Shown here in pieces: positions 1 to 8,652 of a stretch of DNA of 64,000 bases. Source of the DNA: an uncultured Verrucomicrobiota bacterium (GTDB lineage: Bacteria; Verrucomicrobiota; Verrucomicrobiia; Opitutales; Opitutaceae). The position numbers were made by a program, and so were the translations under genes. The notes beneath the pieces were generated by a model. That model did not search any database, had not been told where the DNA came from, and saw nothing but the letters and a program-made list of their open reading frames with translations. Position 1 is the first letter of the stretch, and every line of letters starts with the position of its first letter. Location: assembly GCA_903869675.1 (NCBI GenBank), contig CAIQAB010000017.1, positions 248,001 through 312,000 on the forward strand, written 5' to 3'.

Positions 1-16
1 GTCCGGAGGCCGCGCC

Positions 17-949
17 ATGAAACCAGCCACTGAACCACCGCTTACCCTCGTCGCCCGCGGGGTGACGGTGACCTACCCGAACGGCCACGCCGCCCTCGCC
101 GACGCCAGTTTTGCCCTCGCAGGCGGCACCATCTGCGCCCTCGTCGGGGTCAACGGCTCCGGCAAATCCACCTTGTTCAAGGCCCTCATGGGATTCGTCA
201 CCCCCAGCGCCGGCGCCGTGACGATCTCCGACGCACCCGTCCGCGAAGCCCTACGCCGCGGCTGGGTCGCCTACGTCCCTCAGGCCGAGGAGGTCGACTG
301 GACCTTTCCGGTGAACGTGCACGACGTCGTGATGATGGGCCGCTACGGCTACATGAATTTCCTCCGCCTGCCGCGGGCCGTGGATCGCGAAGCCGTCGCC
401 GACGCCCTTCACCGCGTGGGCCTGTGGGAACTGCGCGACCGCCAGATCGGCGAGTTGTCCGGCGGCCAGAAAAAACGCGTGTTCGTGGCCCGCGCCCTCG
501 CCCAGCAGGGCCGCATCATCCTGCTCGACGAGCCTTTCACGGGCGTCGACGTGAAAACCGAGGAAGCCATCGTCACCCTCCTCCGCGAGTTGCGCGCCGA
601 GGGCCGCCTCATCCTCGTCTCGACCCACAACCTCGGCTCCGTCCCCGAGTTTTGCGATCAAGTCGTGCTGATCAACCGCACCGTGCTCGCCTGCGGCCCG
701 ACGTCGGAGGTGTTCACCGCCGAGAACCTGCAACGCGCCTTTGGCGGCGCCCTCCGCCACTTCGACCTGTCCCGCTCCACCGTCGAGGCCCACGACGGCC
801 GTCAAGTGACCGTGCTCACCGACGACGAGCGTCCGCTCGTGCTCGGCCAGGGCGGCCACCTCGAATACCGCGACCGCTCCGCCCATGAAAAACTCGTCGC
901 CGACCGCGAGGCGGGGAAGGAGCTTGGGAGGGGTAAAAGTAGCGAGTAG
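17..949 (+). CDS. Metal (Zn/Mn-type) ABC transporter ATP-binding protein
   Basis: ATPase subunit that would energise import of a divalent metal through the two permeases encoded next. Visible motifs are Walker [10 protein letters not shown] (about residues 44-52), the signature LSGGQKKR (147-154), Walker B ILLDEP (168-173) and an H-loop STH (202-204). The stretch [18 protein letters not shown] before the signature is typical of the manganese/zinc (MntB, ZnuC, SitB) family. A GGAGG lies 7 bases before the ATG, one of the few clear ribosome binding sites in the window. At 310 residues it is longer than usual (about 250) because of a charged C-terminal tail; the last residues (KSSE) are encoded inside an intergenic repeat. 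The solute-binding protein is not in view and may lie upstream. Zn versus Mn cannot be decided from sequence. Confidence 0.9.
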   Translation: MKPATEPPLTLVARGVTVTYPNGHAALADASFALAGGTICALVGVNGSGKSTLFKALMGFVTPSAGAVTISDAPVREALRRGWVAYVPQAEEVDWTFPVNVHDVVMMGRYGYMNFLRLPRAVDREAVADALHRVGLWELRDRQIGELSGGQKKRVFVARALAQQGRIILLDEPFTGVDVKTEEAIVTLLRELRAEGRLILVSTHNLGSVPEFCDQVVLINRTVLACGPTSEVFTAENLQRAFGGALRHFDLSRSTVEAHDGRQVTVLTDDERPLVLGQGGHLEYRDRSAHEKLVADREAGKELGRGKSSE

Positions 950-1057
950 CGGCTAGTGAGTAGAGAGCATCCACCCCAACCATCTCTCCCCCATCTTTTC
1001 CGTCTACTCGCTACCTGCTACTGCCTTCCCCTACTCGCTACCCGCTACTCGCTACTT
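937..1057. repeat. Inverted/direct repeats built on CTACTCGCTAC
   Basis: The gap between the ATPase and the first permease holds repeated CTACTCGCTAC-like units. A perfect 16-bp inverted repeat pairs 937-952 (AAGTAGCGAGTAGCGG) with 1042-1057. Further copies lie at about 1010-1040. The left arm contains the stop codon of the ATPase gene, so the repeat forms its C-terminal codons. It could fold in the transcript between the two genes. Confidence 0.7.
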
Positions 1058-1068
1058 CCCCTCCCCCC

Positions 1069-1929
1069 ATGCTAGAACCCTTCTCCTACGACTACATGCT
1101 GACCGCCCTTTGGGTGAGCACGCTGATCGGCGCGGTCTGCGGGTTGCTGTCGGGATTCATCACCCTGAAAGGCTGGTCGCTGATGGGCGACGCGCTGTCC
1201 CATGCCGTCGTGCCGGGGGTGGCGCTGGCCTACCTCGCGGGTCTGCCCTTCGCCCTGGGTGCATTCACCAGCGGCCTGCTCGCCGCCGCCGCCATGTCGT
1301 TCGTGAAGCTCAAAACCCCGGTGCGCGAAGACGCCGTGATCGGCGTGGTGTTCACCGCCTTTTTTGCATTGGGCATCCTTCTGATCTCGCTCTTCCCAGC
1401 CCAGCTCGACCTGAAGAGCATCATCTTCGGCAACATCCTCGCCATCGCCCCCGGCGACGTCGTGCAACTGGTGGCGATCTCCGCCGTGTGCGTCGTGGTG
1501 CTCGCCTTGCAATGGAGGGACCTCCTGCTTTTCAGCTTCGACCCCAACCAAGCCCGCACCCTCGGGCTGCCCGTGCGCCGCCTGCACCTCACCCTGCTGC
1601 TGTTGCTTTCCGCCACCACGGTGGCCGCGCTCCAGGCGGTCGGCGCCATCCTCGTGGTCGCGATGCTCATCACCCCGGGCGCCACCGCCTACCTGTTGAC
1701 CGACCGCTTCGGCCGCATGCTGCTGCTGGGCTCCGCCATCGGCGCGGTCACCGCGTTCGCCGGGGCCTACGCCAGCTACTTCCTCGATGGCGCCACCGGC
1801 GGGTGCATCGTGGTGCTCCAGACCCTCGGCTTTTTCCTGGCCTTCCTGTTCGGCCCGAAGCACGGCCTGCTCGCCGCCGGCCGCGCCCGCCGTCGGCGGT
1901 GCCTGATCCCGCCCGCCCTCGCGCCATGA
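1069..1929 (+). CDS. Metal ABC transporter permease (first of two)
   Basis: Hydrophobic 286-residue protein of the ABC-3 family (ZnuB/MntC-like), with about eight membrane segments. Conserved family features are the early GWSLMGDALSHAVVPGVALAY segment, the middle FGNILAI segment and the late ILVVAMLITPGATAYLL segment. It would form the membrane channel with the next gene and be driven by the ATPase upstream. Its stop overlaps the next start (ATGA), which points to translational coupling. The C-terminus ends in an Arg-rich tail. Confidence 0.9.
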   Translation: MLEPFSYDYMLTALWVSTLIGAVCGLLSGFITLKGWSLMGDALSHAVVPGVALAYLAGLPFALGAFTSGLLAAAAMSFVKLKTPVREDAVIGVVFTAFFALGILLISLFPAQLDLKSIIFGNILAIAPGDVVQLVAISAVCVVVLALQWRDLLLFSFDPNQARTLGLPVRRLHLTLLLLLSATTVAALQAVGAILVVAMLITPGATAYLLTDRFGRMLLLGSAIGAVTAFAGAYASYFLDGATGGCIVVLQTLGFFLAFLFGPKHGLLAAGRARRRRCLIPPALAP

Positions 1930-2780
1930 ACGCCGCCACCCTGCTCGAACCCTTCCGGCACGAGTTCATGCTGCACGCCTTTGCCGCCGGCAGCCTGGTC
2001 GCGGCGGTCTGCGCCGTCTTGTCCTGCTACCTCGTGCTGCGCGGTTGGTCGCTCATGGGCGACGCCATTTCCCACGCGGTGCTGCCCGGCATCGTGCTGG
2101 CCTACATCGCCGGCCTGCCCCTCGGGGTCGGGGCCTTCGCCAGCGGCCTGCTCTGCGCCACCGGAACCGGCTGGATCAAACGGCACACGCGCGTGAAGGA
2201 GGACACCGTCATGGGCGTGGTTTTCACCGGACTTTTCGCCCTTGGCCTCGTGCTCCACGTGCGCACGCCGAGCGAGTTGCACCTGGACCACATCCTCTTT
2301 GGCAACCTGCTCGGCATCGAGCCCGGTCAACTCCGCCAGATTGCGGTGCTCTCGGGGCTGGTGCTCACAGTGGTGCTCGCGCTGCGCCGCACCCTGCTGC
2401 TGGCCGCCTTCGACCCCTCGCACACTCGCGCGCTGGGCTTCCCGCTGCGCACCCTCGACACCCTGTTGCTCACGCTGCTGGCCCTCGCCATCGTGGCCTC
2501 GATCCAGGCCGTGGGCATCGTGCTGGTCATCGCCATGCTGGTCACGCCCGGAGCCACCGCATTTCTGCTCGTGCGCCGCTTCGATGCCATGCTGGCCTTC
2601 GCCTCCGGCGGGGCGGTGGCCTCCACCTTCATCGGAGTTTATGTAAGTTTCTTCGCCGATGCCTCCACCGCCGCCTGCATCGTGCTCGTTCAGGCACTGG
2701 GCTTCGTCGCCGCGCTCTGCCTTGGCCCCCGCGGCGGTCTGCTCCGCCGCCCGCGCCCGGCGACGGCCCAACGCGCCTAG
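1926..2780 (+). CDS. Metal ABC transporter permease (second of two)
   Basis: A 284-residue paralogue of the preceding permease, sharing the same hallmarks (GWSLMGDAISHAVLPGIVL, FGNLLGI, IVLVIAMLVTPGATAFLL). The ATG at 1926 overlaps the upstream TGA. Two different permease genes fit the MntCD/SitCD layout rather than a ZnuB homodimer, so manganese is slightly favoured over zinc; this is inference. The open frame extends well upstream of 1926, but that part is antisense-like to permease 1 and has no membrane character. Confidence 0.88.
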   Translation: MNAATLLEPFRHEFMLHAFAAGSLVAAVCAVLSCYLVLRGWSLMGDAISHAVLPGIVLAYIAGLPLGVGAFASGLLCATGTGWIKRHTRVKEDTVMGVVFTGLFALGLVLHVRTPSELHLDHILFGNLLGIEPGQLRQIAVLSGLVLTVVLALRRTLLLAAFDPSHTRALGFPLRTLDTLLLTLLALAIVASIQAVGIVLVIAMLVTPGATAFLLVRRFDAMLAFASGGAVASTFIGVYVSFFADASTAACIVLVQALGFVAALCLGPRGGLLRRPRPATAQRA

Positions 2781-2851
2781 CCCGGCCCCGCGAGAGGGCC
2801 GCGTCCTCGCGCTTGCCTACCACCCGTCCCCGCGCGCAACCTCGGCCGTTT

Positions 2852-4645
<1,794 letters not shown>

Positions 4646-4663
4646 AGCCGCCCCCCGCCGCCC

Positions 4664-5467
4664 ATGGCCGACAAACTCACCGAAATCATGGCGCATAAAC
4701 GCGCCGAGGTCGCCACCCGCGCCCGCCCCGTCGGGCTGGAGGAACTCGCCGCGCTCGATGCCCGCCTGCCCCGCGCGCCGTCCTTCGCCGACGCCCTGCG
4801 CCGGCCCGACGCCACCCTCGCCATCATCGCCGAGATCAAACGCCGCTCCCCCTCGGCCGGCGACATCGGCGCCGGCGTGTCCGCTCCCGCCCAGGCCGCC
4901 CGCTACCAAGCCGCCGGAGCCGACGCACTGTCCGTGCTCACCGACGAGAAATATTTCGGCGGCACCCTCGCCGACCTCGAAGCCGTAACCGCCCATTTCG
5001 CCGCCCACGCCCCGGCCCGGCCCTGCATCCGTAAGGATTTTATGGTCCACCCGATCCAGGTCCTGGAAGCCCGCGCCGCCGGGGCCGCCGCCATCCTGCT
5101 GATCGTGCGCGCCCTGAATGACACCGAGCTCGCCGGCCTCCACGCCGCCGCCCGCGCCGCCGGGTTGGATGCCCTGTTCGAGATTCACAACGAAGCCGAA
5201 CTCGACCGCGCCCTCGCCCTGCAAGCCACGATCATCGGCGTAAACAACCGCGACCTCGCCATCTTCCGCTGCGATCTCGGCCTGAGCGAGCGCCTCATCC
5301 CGCGTTTTCCCGCCGGCGTGACCGCCATCAGCGAGAGCGGCATCCACACCGCCGCCGACGCCGCCCGCGTCCACGCCTGCGGCGCCCACGCCATCCTCTG
5401 CGGCGAGGCCTTGATGAAGGCCCCCGATCCCGCCGCGCTCGCCGCCTCCTTCCGTGGCGCACGCTAA
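4664..5467 (+). CDS. trpC: Indole-3-glycerol-phosphate synthase
   Basis: Catalyses ring closure of CdRP to indole-3-glycerol phosphate in tryptophan synthesis. A TIM barrel of 267 residues with the family signatures AEIKRRSPSAGDI, CIRKDFMVHPIQ, VNNRDL and AISESGI; the catalytic lysines lie in the first two. It starts 18 bases after glnS and overlaps the following small gene by 14 bases, so it is probably part of one transcript. No other trp gene is in the window, so the pathway is dispersed in this genome. Confidence 0.95.
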   Translation: MADKLTEIMAHKRAEVATRARPVGLEELAALDARLPRAPSFADALRRPDATLAIIAEIKRRSPSAGDIGAGVSAPAQAARYQAAGADALSVLTDEKYFGGTLADLEAVTAHFAAHAPARPCIRKDFMVHPIQVLEARAAGAAAILLIVRALNDTELAGLHAAARAAGLDALFEIHNEAELDRALALQATIIGVNNRDLAIFRCDLGLSERLIPRFPAGVTAISESGIHTAADAARVHACGAHAILCGEALMKAPDPAALAASFRGAR

Positions 5468-5843
5468 ACACACTTCCCGTGCCGGCGAACTCCCCGGCTT
5501 GCCCCGCCCCGGCCACCTGCTGCCGCGGCGTAAGTTCTACCACCGCCTCGCCCGCAGCTGCACCGCCGGTATCGTGCTGGTGGCGTTTTCCCTGAGCCTC
5601 GGCATGTCCGGCTACCACTGGATCGCCGGCCTGCCGTGGATCGACGCCTTCCTCGACTCGGCCATGATCCTCTCCGGCATGGGGCCGCTCGCCCCCCTCC
5701 GCGATGACGCCGCCAAACTGTTCGCCGGTTGCTACGCCATCTACTGCGGCTTCGCCCTCCTCACCACCGCCGCCGTCATCCTCTCGCCCGTCATCCACCG
5801 CGCCCTGCACGCCTTCCACCTCGAGGACGACACCCTGCGCTGA
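5454..5843 (+). CDS. Small membrane protein, possibly ion-channel-like
   Basis: A 129-residue protein starting with GTG at 5454, inside the end of trpC. It has a basic N-terminus (PRRKFYHRLAR), a first membrane segment (about 35-55), a re-entrant-looking loop SAMILSGMGP (about 70-79) and a second membrane segment (about 92-115), then a charged end. The order helix-loop-helix with Gly-rich SGMGP between recalls two-helix potassium channel pores. I cannot see a canonical TVGYG filter, so the function stays open. Position between trpC and rsmA suggests co-transcription only. Confidence 0.7.
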   Translation: MAHAKHTSRAGELPGLPRPGHLLPRRKFYHRLARSCTAGIVLVAFSLSLGMSGYHWIAGLPWIDAFLDSAMILSGMGPLAPLRDDAAKLFAGCYAIYCGFALLTTAAVILSPVIHRALHAFHLEDDTLR

Positions 5844-5848
5844 CCACG

Positions 5849-6700
5849 ATGCCCCTCACCGTCTCCGAAACCCGCGATATCCTCGCCAAGCTCGGCGTCC
5901 ACCCCAAGCACGGCCTGGGGCAAAACTTCCTGATCGACGGCAACATCGTGCGCAAATCCCTCGAACTCGCCCGCGTCGCCCCCGGCGACCGCGTGGTCGA
6001 GGTCGGCCCCGGCCTCGGCACCCTCACCCGCACCCTGCTTGAGGCCGGGGCCGAGGTCTGGGCGGTCGAGCGCGACGCCATGCTCGCCCGCTACCTGCTC
6101 GAGGAAGTAGCCCCGCTCCACCCCGGTCGCCTCCACCTGCTCGAAGCCGACGCCATGGATCACCCCGTGGCCGACATCCCCGCCGACCTGCCCTTCAAGG
6201 TCGTCGCCAACCTCCCCTACGCCATCTCCACGCCCTGGATGGACGCCGTCCTTGAGGGCCCCCTGCCCGAGCGCCTCGTCCTGATGCTGCAATACGAGGC
6301 CGCCCAGCGCTATATGGCCAAACCCGGCTCGAAGCTCTTCGGCTCCATCTCGATCTTCCTCCAGAGCGCCTTTGACATCGCCCCCGGCCACAAGGTCTCC
6401 GGGCACTGCTTCCACCCCCGGCCCGACGTCGATTCCTACCTGTTCAACCTCGTCAGGAAACCGCAGCCGCTGTTTTTCCCCCGCCGCACCAAGCTCGCCA
6501 TCCGCGCCTGCTTCCAACAACGCCGCAAACAAATCGGCAGCCTGCTGCGCGGCATCCTGCCCGACGGCGGCCGCGTCTGGATCGATTCGCTGGTCGCCGC
6601 CGGCCAGCCCGCCACCGTGCGCCCCGAGGACATCCCGCTCGCCCTCTGGCAGACCTTCCCGCGCCTCGGCGAGCCTACGCCCGAACCCCGCCCCGAATGA
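5849..6700 (+). CDS. rsmA: 16S rRNA (adenine1518/1519-N6) dimethyltransferase
   Basis: Dimethylates two adjacent adenines in the helix 45 loop of 16S rRNA during 30S maturation. Seen in order: GLGQNFLID near the N-terminus, the SAM-binding motif EVGPGLGTLT, and the NLPY catalytic motif in VVANLPYAIS. The length of 283 residues matches KsgA/RsmA. The ATG at 5849 lies 5 bases after the previous stop; the long upstream extension of the open frame is antisense-like, Arg/Pro-rich and rejected. The stop overlaps the next ATG (ATGA). Confidence 0.95.
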   Translation: MPLTVSETRDILAKLGVHPKHGLGQNFLIDGNIVRKSLELARVAPGDRVVEVGPGLGTLTRTLLEAGAEVWAVERDAMLARYLLEEVAPLHPGRLHLLEADAMDHPVADIPADLPFKVVANLPYAISTPWMDAVLEGPLPERLVLMLQYEAAQRYMAKPGSKLFGSISIFLQSAFDIAPGHKVSGHCFHPRPDVDSYLFNLVRKPQPLFFPRRTKLAIRACFQQRRKQIGSLLRGILPDGGRVWIDSLVAAGQPATVRPEDIPLALWQTFPRLGEPTPEPRPE

Positions 6701-6963
6701 CCTTGGAACAACTCTGCATCCTGCTCGTGGTCGGAGCCCTCGCGGGCTGGCTGGCCGGGCTGATCCTGGCTCGCGGCCGCTTCGGCTTGGTCGGCAACCT
6801 CATCCTCGGCGTGGCCGGCTCCTTCCTCGGTAGATACCTGTTGGGCGTGATCGGCTTTTACGCCACCACCACGCTCGCCACCCTGCTCACCGCCGTCGGC
6901 GGCGCCACCCTGCTGCTCTGGTTGTTGTCCCTCTTGCCCGGCGGCCGGGGCCGAAAAAAATGA
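6697..6963 (+). CDS. GlsB/YeaQ/YmgE-like small membrane protein
   Basis: An 88-residue, strongly hydrophobic protein with three membrane segments and glycine-rich packing (GALAGWLAGLIL, GNLILGVAGSFLGRYLLG), ending GGRGRKK. This fits the transglycosylase-associated/GlsB family of stress-response membrane proteins, whose biochemical role is unknown. It is coupled by ATGA overlaps to both rsmA and the following gene. Confidence 0.8.
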   Translation: MTLEQLCILLVVGALAGWLAGLILARGRFGLVGNLILGVAGSFLGRYLLGVIGFYATTTLATLLTAVGGATLLLWLLSLLPGGRGRKK

Positions 6964-7199
6964 ACCCCTCCACCCCCGCGCCCGAACCCGCCCCCGACGA
7001 CGACGCCTTTGTCCGCGCCTTGGTGAAAACTTCCCGCCAGCGGACCATTCACCTGAAGTGGACCGACCGCGACGGCACCGCCCGCCTGACCGCGCTGACC
7101 GCCGCCGAGGCGAGCCGCGTCAACGCCCTCGCCCGCGCCGCCGGCCTCGCCCCGGAGGCCTTCCTCCGCGCCGCCGCCCACCGCCCGGCGGCGGGGTGA
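6960..7199 (+). CDS. 79-residue conserved protein of unknown function; island insertion target
   Basis: Not recognised. Acidic/Pro-rich start (about residues 1-15), then a short beta-like stretch (TIHLKWTDRDGTARLTAL) and two predicted helices (EASRVNALARAAG, PEAFLRAAA). Its ATG overlaps the previous stop. A diverged, frameshifted copy of residues 12-79 sits at 8149-8349, and the last 27 bases, including the stop, recur exactly at 14781-14807. That makes this gene the apparent integration target of the island that follows. Confidence 0.7.
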   Translation: MNPSTPAPEPAPDDDAFVRALVKTSRQRTIHLKWTDRDGTARLTALTAAEASRVNALARAAGLAPEAFLRAAAHRPAAG

Positions 7200-7201
7200 C
7201 C
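7175..7201 (+). repeat. Left direct repeat of the island (27 bp)
   Basis: The 27 bases at the end of the 79-residue gene, containing CCGCCCGGCGGCGGGGTGAC, match 14781-14807 exactly. A 23-base version lies at 8325-8347. Treated as the left boundary of an inserted island. Confidence 0.8.
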
Positions 7202-7317
7202 ACAAATTGACCGGAGGCCACGGATAGGTCGCCAATCAACGCCCCGTGGCGTGCGTCATCCCGTGGCCAAGTTTCATCCAAACCACCACCCACCCGCGGC
7301 GGACGCTCCCGGCTGAA

Positions 7318-7761
7318 TCAAACGCCCGAAGTCACGTCCAAGCCCGCCAGCTCCGCGAGGGCGCGCTGCCGGTCGTCGAACGTGACAAATCGCCTGGCCC
7401 TCAGCGTCACCGCCGAGGCGGCATGGAAAATGTCCATGCCCCGTGCGCCCATGGTCTCCGTGTGTTGCCGCCCGAGCGACTCCGCCTGTTTGAGCGCCTT
7501 CGGCCAATCCAGCGGCGTGGCGTGCAAAACGCCCGCCTCCCGGTCCGCGTCCAGCGCGTGCAGCGCTTTCTCCCGCTGGCTCGAGGTGATTTGCCGGCGA
7601 AACACGCACAGGCGAACCGCGTTGCGCAGTTCGTGTTCCAGCAACGGCGTCCAATACACCGGCGGCAAGTCCGCCATCAGGGCGGCGGCCCGGGCGGAGT
7701 TCGCATCCTGCACATAGAGGGAAACGAGAAAACTCGTATCCGCATACACCGGCAGGGGCAT
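7318..7761 (-). CDS. PIN-domain ribonuclease toxin (VapC-like)
   Basis: A 147-residue PIN-domain protein, predicted to be an Mg-dependent RNase inhibited by the antitoxin encoded just upstream. Acidic active-site residues are visible in YADTSFLVSLY (Asp8), LLEHELRNA (Glu43), GMDIFHAASA and FVTFDDRQR. Its ATG shares one base with the antitoxin stop (TGATG), the coupling usual for vapBC operons. It sits inside the direct-repeat-bounded island, between the 79-residue gene and its broken copy. Confidence 0.85.
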   Translation of the reverse strand: MPLPVYADTSFLVSLYVQDANSARAAALMADLPPVYWTPLLEHELRNAVRLCVFRRQITSSQREKALHALDADREAGVLHATPLDWPKALKQAESLGRQHTETMGARGMDIFHAASAVTLRARRFVTFDDRQRALAELAGLDVTSGV

Positions 7762-8012
7762 CAGTAGCGTCCCTTGTTCTCCCCGAGGATCTCAGCCATG
7801 GTCTCCGCCGGGATGACGGCGTCGCCATAGATGGATTTCAAACGCCCCGCAAAATCCGGCCGCACGGGCTTTTTCTTCGGGGCTTCGCCCGCCGGCGTCA
7901 GGTTCGCGACCACCTTGCGACGCCGCGTGATCGCGACCTCCTGGCCGGCGTTCACCCAGGCCAGCACCTTGGGAAACTCCGTGCGCAATTGCCGGACCGT
8001 GGCCGTTTTCAT
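7761..8012 (-). CDS. Phd/YefM-type antitoxin of the PIN pair
   Basis: An 83-residue protein. The N-terminal half (MKTATVRQLRTEFPKVLAWV, then GQEVAITRRRKVVANLTP) has the Phd/YefM DNA-binding fold pattern. The Lys/Pro linker and C-terminal helix (IPAETMAEILGE) would wrap the toxin. First gene of a two-gene operon and probably its own repressor by analogy with the family; no clear palindrome was found upstream. Confidence 0.82.
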   Translation of the reverse strand: MKTATVRQLRTEFPKVLAWVNAGQEVAITRRRKVVANLTPAGEAPKKKPVRPDFAGRLKSIYGDAVIPAETMAEILGENKGRY

Positions 8013-8148
8013 GTGAAACTAAATGAGTCACGAACCCGATCCGGTCAAGTTCGCCCGTTTTCGGCCTGCGGCCTTGAAACTCGCCACGACCGAAGGGCGG
8101 GGAGTGGAAATCACCCTATCACGGACCAACTCCTAGACGAACCACCCT

Positions 8149-8349
8149 CGACGACGCCTTTGTCCGCGCCTTGGTAGAACCTCCCGCCAGCGCACCGTGC
8201 ATCTGAAGTGGATCGACCGCGACGGCACCGCCCGCCTGACCGCGCTGACCACCGCCGAGGCGAGCCGCGTCAACACCCTCGCCCGCGCCGCCGGCCTCGC
8301 CCCCGAAGCCTTCCTCCGCGCCGCCGCCCACCGCCCGGCGGCGGGGTAG
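8149..8349 (+). pseudogene. Broken second copy of the 79-residue gene
   Basis: Matches the gene at 6960-7199 from about residue 12 to its end, with scattered substitutions. It has lost its start and has a one-base deletion near 8175 (TTGGTAGAACC against TTGGTGAAAACT). Downstream of the deletion the frame still reads RQRTVHLKWIDRDGTARLTA and ends HRPAAG-stop. Its end carries the 23-bp version of the island boundary repeat (8325-8347). Confidence 0.85.
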
Positions 8350-8652
8350 CGGCAGAGAGAGATCAAGGCGACGGAAAACACCGATGGGCACGGTTGGACG
8401 CTTTGGCACCCTGTGATTCCGTGCAAACTCACCTGCCTTCGTTGATAAGCCCATCCGCTGATCTCCGCGATCACGACGTGAAATCGACATTTACGTCGTC
8501 GCGCCGGAGTTCGACCTCGCACCAATGGTAAGTCACCGCCCTTCAATCGCCGGTCTCTGGTCTGCCATGCTCATGAATGCAGCGGGCCCGAAAAACTCCC
8601 AGAATCAAGTCTATCCAAGGTTAGGTAGGTGGCGCGCGAGAAATTGAACGTG
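8350..8652. other. Intergenic stretch inside the island, no gene seen
   Basis: About 300 bases between the broken gene copy and the helicase stop. It lacks a convincing reading frame, terminator or repeat. A short frame on the minus strand (8571-8759) overlaps the helicase end and has no supporting features. Confidence 0.6.
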
